Shown here one piece after another: positions 7,219 through 11,589 of a DNA stretch of 11,589 bases (position 1 is the stretch's first letter; the number at the start of each line of letters is the position of its first letter). The DNA comes from Candidatus Bathyarchaeota archaeon (lineage in GTDB: Archaea > Thermoproteota > Bathyarchaeia > TCS64). The position numbers and the translations under genes were made by a program. Location: the NCBI GenBank assembly GCA_020697635.1, contig JAEHCT010000026.1, forward strand, positions 1-11,589, read 5' to 3'. The notes under the pieces were generated by a model. That model had not been told where the DNA came from, searched no databases, and saw nothing but the letters and a program-made list of their open reading frames with translations.

Positions 7219-8429
7219 CGATGAAGCCGTTTACAGAACTAACCGACAGAGAAACCGCCATCAAGCTAATCATGGACAACGTCAAACCCATCAAACGCGT
7301 GGAGGCGGTTCCCCTCGACGAGGTCGCGGGCCGGGTTTTAGCCGCCGACGTCGTAGCTGGGTTCGACGTGCCGCCTTTTGACAGGGCATCTATGGACGGC
7401 TACGCCGTGAAGGCATTGGACACATCTGGAGCTACAGGGGACACACCTGTACGCCTCAAGATTATAGGTGTTCAGCACACGGGTGAGCTTTACGAGGGAG
7501 AGGTGGGGGGCGGCGAGGCCCTGGAGATAGCCACCGGGAGTCCCATGCCGAAGGGCAGCGACGCCGTGGTCATGGTCGAGGACACCGCCTTGGAGGGGGA
7601 CGTGGTCGTTGTCTACAAGGAGTTGAAGGCGGGGAGGAACATGGCGCCCGCCGGCGAGGACATGAAGAGGGGCGATCACGTGCTGAGCAGGGGGGCCGTC
7701 CTGACCCCCGGCATGGTCGGGGCTCTGGCTGCCCTCGGCTACGCTGAAGTGGAGGTATACGAGAAGCCGAGAGTTGCTATCTACTCGTCGGGACCCGAGA
7801 TAGTTCCACAGGGGACGCCGCTGCGGCCGGGGCAGATATACGACGTGAACAGCTACACTCTAGCGGCGGTAATCGAGTCGAACGGGGGAGCCCCCGTGAA
7901 GAGGGGCATCATGCTCGACGACGTGGAGTCCGTAGAGGCCGCGATCATGGACGCGGCAGACCACGACATGGGGGTTTTCAGCGGCGGAAGCAGCGTGGGG
8001 GTGAAGGATCTCTTCGGCGAGGTGATGGAGAGGCTCGGTGACGTCTTCTTCCACGGCGTCAGGGTCAAGCCTGGGAAGCCCACCCTCTTCGGGACCGTTG
8101 GAGGCACACCTATCTTCGGTATGCCCGGCTACCCGACCAGCTGCCTCAACAATAGCTACGTGTTCCTGGCACCCGCGGTTCGCCTTTTGGCGCGGCTCCC
8201 CCCCAGGGAGGCCCGTGTTCTTAGATTGTCGATGGGTCACAGGATGGCGTCGAGGTCCGACCGTGAGCAGTTCATCACCGTTAGGGTGGAGGAAGGGAAG
8301 GCGTACAGGGTCTTCAAGCAGAGCGGGGACATCACCAGCATGACCCACGCCGATGGGTACATCGTGTTGCCTGTGGGCGTCAGCGTGGTCGAGGAGGGCG
8401 AGGAGATAGAGGTCACCCTCCTCTACTAG
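7215..8429 (+). CDS. moeA: Molybdopterin molybdenum/tungsten transferase
   Basis: MoeA inserts molybdate or tungstate into adenylated molybdopterin. The ATG at 7215 is preferred over the in-frame ATG at 7197 because it forms an ATGA overlap with moaB, like the preceding junction, and gives a typical N-terminus (MTMKPFTELTDRETA, 404 residues). Conserved parts are VPPFDRASMDGYAV (about residue 50), SGGSSVGVKD (about 255), GVRVKPGKPTLFG (about 280) and FGMPGYPTSCL (about 302), followed by the C-terminal beta domain. PGYPTS replaces the common bacterial PGNPVS. With tupABC divergent and only a tungstate-type importer nearby, tungsten may be the natural metal; that is inference. It ends the pterin operon or continues into kynU, 65 bases on with no T-run between. 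Confidence 0.92.
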   Translation: MTMKPFTELTDRETAIKLIMDNVKPIKRVEAVPLDEVAGRVLAADVVAGFDVPPFDRASMDGYAVKALDTSGATGDTPVRLKIIGVQHTGELYEGEVGGGEALEIATGSPMPKGSDAVVMVEDTALEGDVVVVYKELKAGRNMAPAGEDMKRGDHVLSRGAVLTPGMVGALAALGYAEVEVYEKPRVAIYSSGPEIVPQGTPLRPGQIYDVNSYTLAAVIESNGGAPVKRGIMLDDVESVEAAIMDAADHDMGVFSGGSSVGVKDLFGEVMERLGDVFFHGVRVKPGKPTLFGTVGGTPIFGMPGYPTSCLNNSYVFLAPAVRLLARLPPREARVLRLSMGHRMASRSDREQFITVRVEEGKAYRVFKQSGDITSMTHADGYIVLPVGVSVVEEGEEIEVTLLY

Positions 8430-8452
8430 ACGCCTCCACAGAGTTCACTAGC

Positions 8453-8488
8453 CTTAAAATCTCACGGGTTTGAAGGGTATCAGAGGAG
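8453..8488 (+). promoter_or_regulatory. Possible promoter and ribosome-binding site of the kynureninase-like gene
   Basis: In the 65-base gap after moeA, CTTAAAAT (8453-8460) is TATA-like. It would place a transcription start near 8482, just before a clear ribosome-binding site GAGGAG (8483-8488), 6 bases from the ATG. The ribosome-binding site fixes the start at 8495. The promoter is tentative, since read-through from moeA is equally possible. Confidence 0.4.
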
Positions 8489-8494
8489 CGTTCG

Positions 8495-9778
8495 ATGTAT
8501 TTCGAGTTGGGGGAAGAGTACGCCCTGAAGCTGGACGAGGCTGACCCGCTGACGGAGTATAAGGAGAGGTTCTACGGGTTGCCGGATTGCATCTACATGG
8601 ACGGCAACAGCCTCGGGTTGATGAGCTACGACGCCGAGAGCACCCTGCTGAGGGTCATGGATGAGTGGAAGAAGCTGGGGATCAAGGGCTGGGGCGGCGC
8701 CGAGGTGCCGTGGATAGGGTACGCCGAGAGGCTCGGCGAGCTTCAGGCGCCCCTGGTGGGTGCATACCCCGACGAGCTGGTGGTCACAGGCGGCACCACG
8801 GTGAACCTCCACGCCCTCGTTGCCACGTTCTACAGGCCCGAGGGTGGGAGACGGAGGATCCTGGCCGACGAGCTGAACTTCCCCAGCGACCTCTACGCGT
8901 TGAGGGCCCAGATTAGGCTCAGGGGCGGGGACCCGGACGAGGATCTGGTGCTCGTGAAGAGCAGGGACGGCTTGATCATCGAGGAGGACGACGTGGTCGA
9001 CGCCATGGGCGACGAGGTGGCTTTGGCGCTGCTGCCCAGCGTCTATTACCGCAGCGGCCAGCTTCTCGACATGGGGAGGCTCACGAAGGAAGCCCATGAG
9101 CGGGGTATATTGATCGGGTTCGACTGCAGCCACAGCGTCGGGGTTGTGCCGCACTACCTCAGCGAGTGGGGCGTCGACTTTGCCTTCTGGTGCAACTACA
9201 AGTACTTGAACGGGGGCCCGGGGAGCACGGGTAGCCTCTACGTGAACCGCCGCCACTTCGGCTCGATGCCGGGGTTGGCGGGGTGGTTCGGCAACGACAG
9301 GGGCACCATGTTCGAGATGCGCACCGAGTTCGACCCGGCGCGGACGGCGGCGGCGTGGCAGATAGGGACCACGACGATGCTGAGCTCGGCGCCCATCGAG
9401 GGCAGCCTCCGCATGATGGCGGAGGCCGGCATCGGGAACATACGTGAGAAGAGCATCCAGATCACGGGGTACCTGATGTTCCTGATTGACGAGTTGCTTG
9501 GCGGCGAGCCCTACAACTATGGGGTGGCTACGCCGAGGGAGCCCGAGAGGAGGGGCGGCCACGTCGGCGTCACGCACGAGGACGCTTGGAGGATCACCCA
9601 AGCGCTTATCGCCCGCGGCGTGGTCCCAGACTTCCGTCCGCCGAACATCATCAGGCTGGCGCCTATACCGCTTTACATAAGCTTCCACGACGTCTGGAAG
9701 GTGGCTAGGCACCTGAAGGCTGTCATCGACGGCGGGGAGCATGAGGCGTTCAGCGACGACAGGGGCACAGTCACGTAG
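8495..9778 (+). CDS. kynU: Kynureninase-like PLP enzyme
   Basis: A 427-residue fold-type I PLP enzyme closest in pattern to kynureninase, which splits kynurenine to anthranilate and alanine (or 3-hydroxykynurenine to 3-hydroxyanthranilate). Matching blocks are YMDGNSLGL (34-42), FDCSHSVGVVP (209-219), the WGVDFAFWCNYKYLNGGPG block with the PLP lysine K236, and AGWFGN near 262-267. Length is normal for the family. Several substrate-pocket motifs deviate: GWFGN where GWxGH is usual, GTMFEM where RFxM is usual, and IGTTTML where the common bacterial form is GTPPxL. It may therefore be a true but divergent kynureninase or a relative with another substrate. The start at 8495 has a good ribosome-binding site. 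No tryptophan dioxygenase or formamidase is in the window. Confidence 0.82.
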   Translation: MYFELGEEYALKLDEADPLTEYKERFYGLPDCIYMDGNSLGLMSYDAESTLLRVMDEWKKLGIKGWGGAEVPWIGYAERLGELQAPLVGAYPDELVVTGGTTVNLHALVATFYRPEGGRRRILADELNFPSDLYALRAQIRLRGGDPDEDLVLVKSRDGLIIEEDDVVDAMGDEVALALLPSVYYRSGQLLDMGRLTKEAHERGILIGFDCSHSVGVVPHYLSEWGVDFAFWCNYKYLNGGPGSTGSLYVNRRHFGSMPGLAGWFGNDRGTMFEMRTEFDPARTAAAWQIGTTTMLSSAPIEGSLRMMAEAGIGNIREKSIQITGYLMFLIDELLGGEPYNYGVATPREPERRGGHVGVTHEDAWRITQALIARGVVPDFRPPNIIRLAPIPLYISFHDVWKVARHLKAVIDGGEHEAFSDDRGTVT

Positions 9779-10161
9779 CCCTCTTTGTTTCAGGCCTCTT
9801 GATTGCCCCCATTAATTGGTTCACCGCCATGTACAGTCTTCGCTTTCGTCTGTGCGGAGTGCTTGTTGAGGCGGCGGCGTGCATCGACGACTCGGCATTT
9901 CCCTTATAATTGGTTACTTATTATAAGCGTTTTTTCTGGTAACGATGTATCAGTTAAACGTTAGAAACGGCTATTTACCGATATAAGCGCGTTTAGGCGG
10001 TTTTCCAACCCAGTCTTTTTCCTTATTTTAGGCGTTTTCTGGGAATTTTAGTTGGTTTTTGCTGTTGTTTCCTTTGGTTTTCGCGGTTCTATTGAGAGAT
10101 TCATAGCTACATGGGGTTATGTTTTTCCTCATTGGAGGGATGGGTTCCGGTGTGGAGACGG
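9779..10161. other. Non-coding T-rich spacer with short repeats
   Basis: A 383-base spacer between the convergent kynU and CoA-transferase genes. I find no convincing gene in it. It is much more AT-rich than its surroundings, and its right half (about 9999-10095) is T-rich on the + strand with scattered Gs. TATAAGCG occurs exactly twice (9922-9929, 9982-9989) and TTTAGGCG exactly twice (9992-9999, 10027-10034), the latter followed by similar T-rich tails. T-runs at 9930-9935, 10016-10020 and 10056-10060 could each end + strand transcripts. No matching A-runs, which would end the - strand gene, are visible. Confidence 0.6.
9903..9935 (+). terminator. Candidate terminator after the kynureninase-like gene
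   Basis: A perfect 8-base inverted repeat, CTTATAAT (9903-9910) and ATTATAAG (9920-9927) with a 9-base loop, is followed two bases later by TTTTTT (9930-9935). It lies about 125 bases past the kynU stop. The stem is AT-rich and weak, so in an archaeon the T-run may be the working signal. The AT blocks could alternatively be TATA elements. Confidence 0.35.
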
Positions 10162-11292
10162 CTAGATTATGCCCTCCTTCCGCAGGGATTCTACTTCCTC
10201 CTTGGTGAGCCCGAGGACCCCGGTGAGGATCTCCTCTGTGTGCTGGCCGAGGAGGGGCGCCGGCGTCGTGACGTCGCCCATGGTCTCGCTGAACTTGATG
10301 GGGAACCCGGGCTCGGTGATCTCGCCGAGGGTAGGGTGGTTCACCTTGACGAACATCTCCCGTGCGACGGTCTGCTCGCAGCGCTGGGCCTCGTCGAGGT
10401 CCTGGACGGGGCCAACTGGGACGCCGGTCTCCGCGAGGATCTCCACCACCTCTTCGGTGGAGCGGCCGCTCACCCACTCCCGGACGAGGTCGTCCGTGAG
10501 CTCCTCTACTCCGAGGAGATCCTTGAACCAGTCGGTGATGCGGCCCGCCGGGAGGCTGAACATGACGTAGCCGTCGCTGGTCTCGTGGAGCCCCGAGACG
10601 CCTACGCGGCCGGCGCGGCCCGCCCTGAGGAACGTCGTGTCGGCGAGGTTCCAGAAGCTGAAGCTCTGCATCACGGCCATCATGCTGTCCATCTGGGCGA
10701 CGTCGACGCGCTGCCCCCTCCCGGTTTTGCCTCGGTGGATGAGGGCGGCGAGGATTCCTATGAGGCAGGTGAAGCCGGGGATTGTGTCCGCGATGGCGTC
10801 GGGCGCCTGCAGCGGCGGCCCCTCGGGGTCTATGGCGTCCTTCATTATCCACATGTAGCCGCTGGTGGCCTGTGCGATGGGGTCGAAGCTCCTGCGGTCC
10901 ACCCATGGCCCGGTGTGGCCGAAGCCGCTGATGCTCGCGTAGATTATGCCTGGGTTCAGCTTCCGCAGCACGTCCCAGCCGAGGCCCAGCCGGTCCATGG
11001 TTCCTGCGCTGAAGTTCTCCATGACGACGTCGGCCTTCTTCACCAGTTCCATGAAGAGCTCCTTTCCTCGTGGGTGCTTGAGGTCGAGGGTGACCCCCTT
11101 CTTGCAGCGGTCGATGAACAGGAAGTAGGGGCTCTGGCCCTTGATGAGGGGAGGGAACATGCGTGTCATCTCCCCCCAGGTGGGCTCGATCTTTATGACC
11201 TCGGCGCCCATGGCGCCCATGAACATGGTGCATATGGGGCCGGCGTGGGCGTGGGTGAGGTCCAGTACCCTGATTCCTTCGAGAGCAGTCAT
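10162..11292 (-). CDS. Family III CoA-transferase (CaiB/BaiF type)
   Basis: A 376-residue cytoplasmic CoA-transferase of the formyl-CoA/carnitine-CoA transferase family, moving CoA between carboxylic acids. Racemases of the AMACR type share the fold. Family marks are MTALEGIRVLDLTHAHAGP at the start, GAEVIKIEP (29-37), the LDLKHPRGKE segment near residue 70, ADVVMENFSAGTMDRLGLG (87-105), YASISGFGHTGPW and the GRGQRVDVAQMD region, whose first Asp (about D197) aligns with the catalytic Asp. The C-terminus EVESLRKEGII is typical. The substrate cannot be read from sequence. It stands alone on the - strand, convergent with kynU, with no acyl-CoA synthetase, dehydrogenase or lyase partner in view. 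Start ATG 11292-11290. Confidence 0.92.
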   Translation of the reverse strand: MTALEGIRVLDLTHAHAGPICTMFMGAMGAEVIKIEPTWGEMTRMFPPLIKGQSPYFLFIDRCKKGVTLDLKHPRGKELFMELVKKADVVMENFSAGTMDRLGLGWDVLRKLNPGIIYASISGFGHTGPWVDRRSFDPIAQATSGYMWIMKDAIDPEGPPLQAPDAIADTIPGFTCLIGILAALIHRGKTGRGQRVDVAQMDSMMAVMQSFSFWNLADTTFLRAGRAGRVGVSGLHETSDGYVMFSLPAGRITDWFKDLLGVEELTDDLVREWVSGRSTEEVVEILAETGVPVGPVQDLDEAQRCEQTVAREMFVKVNHPTLGEITEPGFPIKFSETMGDVTTPAPLLGQHTEEILTGVLGLTKEEVESLRKEGII

Positions 11293-11503
11293 GGTGCAGA
11301 ATAGAGGGTTCTGGTTTATTGAATCATGCTTGTGAAACTAAGGCAGGCATGCGTATACTCTAGGAATGGCCAGAACAATTGGTTAAAAGACGTTCTAAAT
11401 TTATTTTTCTTATATGATTGTTTCATGTAAGTGCATATCATAGATGATTTAAATTCTCTTTACACCAACACGTTTGTGTGGATATAATTACGAGGTAGAA
11501 GGT
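11293..11503. other. AT-rich upstream spacer
   Basis: This spacer lies upstream of the - strand CoA-transferase and of a possible + strand gene leaving the window. It contains several TATA-like blocks on the + strand (TTATATGA at about 11410-11417, TTTAAATT at about 11448-11455, GATATAATTA at 11481-11490). It also has a short inverted repeat, AGAAC (11372-11376) and GTTCT (11392-11396). I see no RNA gene and no other coding region. Confidence 0.4.
11315..11320 (-). promoter_or_regulatory. Possible TATA element of the CoA-transferase gene
   Basis: On the - strand this reads AATAAA within TTCAATAAACC, centred about 26 bases before the ATG at 11292. That placement matches a leaderless archaeal transcript, as at tupA. 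The match to a TATA box is weak, so this is tentative. Confidence 0.35.
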
Positions 11504-11589
11504 TTGACAGAGTCCATTAAACAACTTGCACGGTTTTCTCTAAGATCCATAGATAAAGCGATTTTTCGTGGCGGCTTTCTTGAAAATGA
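11504..11589 (+). CDS. Possible 5' end of a gene running off the window
   Basis: The frame is open from 11453 to the window end. A TTG at 11504 preceded by GAGGT (11492-11496, 7 bases away) would give MTESIKQLARFSLRSIDKAI and then FRGGFLEN, a plausible protein N-terminus with no family I recognise. The start codon is non-ATG and the stretch is under 30 codons. The opposite strand is also open here for about 34 codons, so this call is weak. Confidence 0.27.
   Translation, partial: MTESIKQLARFSLRSIDKAIFRGGFLEN

Noticed and set aside
8480..9742. 420-codon - strand frame antisense to the kynureninase-like gene
   Set aside because: A shadow: no domain pattern, rich in His/Pro/Arg/Val, while the + strand encodes a clear PLP enzyme with a good ribosome-binding site.
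9814..9821. AATTGGTT repeated at 9814, 9908 and 11377
   Set aside because: Three copies of an 8-mer in AT-rich spacers with no common distance to genes and no symmetry; probably chance.
10028..10131. Short - strand peptide of about 34 codons downstream of the CoA-transferase
   Set aside because: Rich in Asn/Lys/Thr/Ser as expected from A-rich sequence, no ribosome-binding site, no recognisable family.
9779..10161. tRNA, C/D-box RNA or CRISPR repeats in the largest spacer
   Set aside because: I looked for a cloverleaf, for paired C and D boxes and for regularly spaced long repeats and found none; the repeats present are only 8 bases and irregular.
10028..11233. Long - strand open frame (401 codons) overlapping the CoA-transferase
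   Set aside because: Translation is Arg/Gly/His/Pro-rich low complexity, typical of a shifted frame in GC-rich DNA. The overlapping 10162-11292 frame has clear family motifs.
10111..11304. Long + strand open frame (397 codons) antisense to the CoA-transferase
   Set aside because: No recognisable motifs and a composition expected from the reverse of a GC-rich gene.

Overview
The window looks like a moderately GC-rich archaeal chromosome. Coding regions are GC-rich; the few real spacers are AT-rich. The archaeal assignment rests on a PDCD5-like DNA-binding protein, TATA-type promoter elements placed about 26 bases before start codons (leaderless style), ABC-transporter and cofactor proteins of archaeal type, and dense operons with ATGA overlaps and GTG starts. 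A TACK-type lineage seems likely, but the sequence alone does not settle the phylum.

Layout. (1) Positions 2-1387, + strand: the C-terminal two thirds of a Zn/Cd/Pb-type P1B ATPase that enters from the left edge. A PDCD5-like protein follows at 1408-1800. (2) Positions 4577-1804, - strand: a three-gene tungstate ABC importer, tupA-tupB-tupC. It is convergent with the PDCD5-like gene, with only 3 bases between the stop codons. (3) Positions 4659-8429, + strand: a tightly packed pterin-cofactor operon, moaA-moaD-moaE-moaC-moaB-moeA, divergent from tupA. (4) Positions 8495-9778, + strand: a divergent kynureninase-like PLP enzyme. (5) Positions 9779-10161: a non-coding, T-rich spacer with an inverted repeat and short degenerate repeats. 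(6) Positions 11292-10162, - strand: a family III (CaiB/BaiF) CoA-transferase. (7) Positions 11293-11589: an AT-rich spacer, possibly with the first codons of a + strand gene leaving the window.

How it fits together. TupABC brings in tungstate. MoaA and MoaC make cyclic pyranopterin monophosphate, MoaD and MoaE convert it to molybdopterin, MoaB adenylates it, and MoeA inserts the metal. The two divergent transcription units share an 81-base spacer carrying three exact CGATATG/CATATCG half-sites arranged as two overlapping inverted repeats, with the predicted tupA TATA box between two of them. I infer a metal- or cofactor-responsive regulator that controls oxyanion uptake and cofactor synthesis together. 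MoeB (MoaD activation) and MobA (dinucleotide attachment) are not in the window.

I do not see an undescribed multi-gene system. The best leads are the shared tup/moa operator array, the kynureninase-like enzyme with altered active-site motifs, and the repeat-bearing spacer after it.
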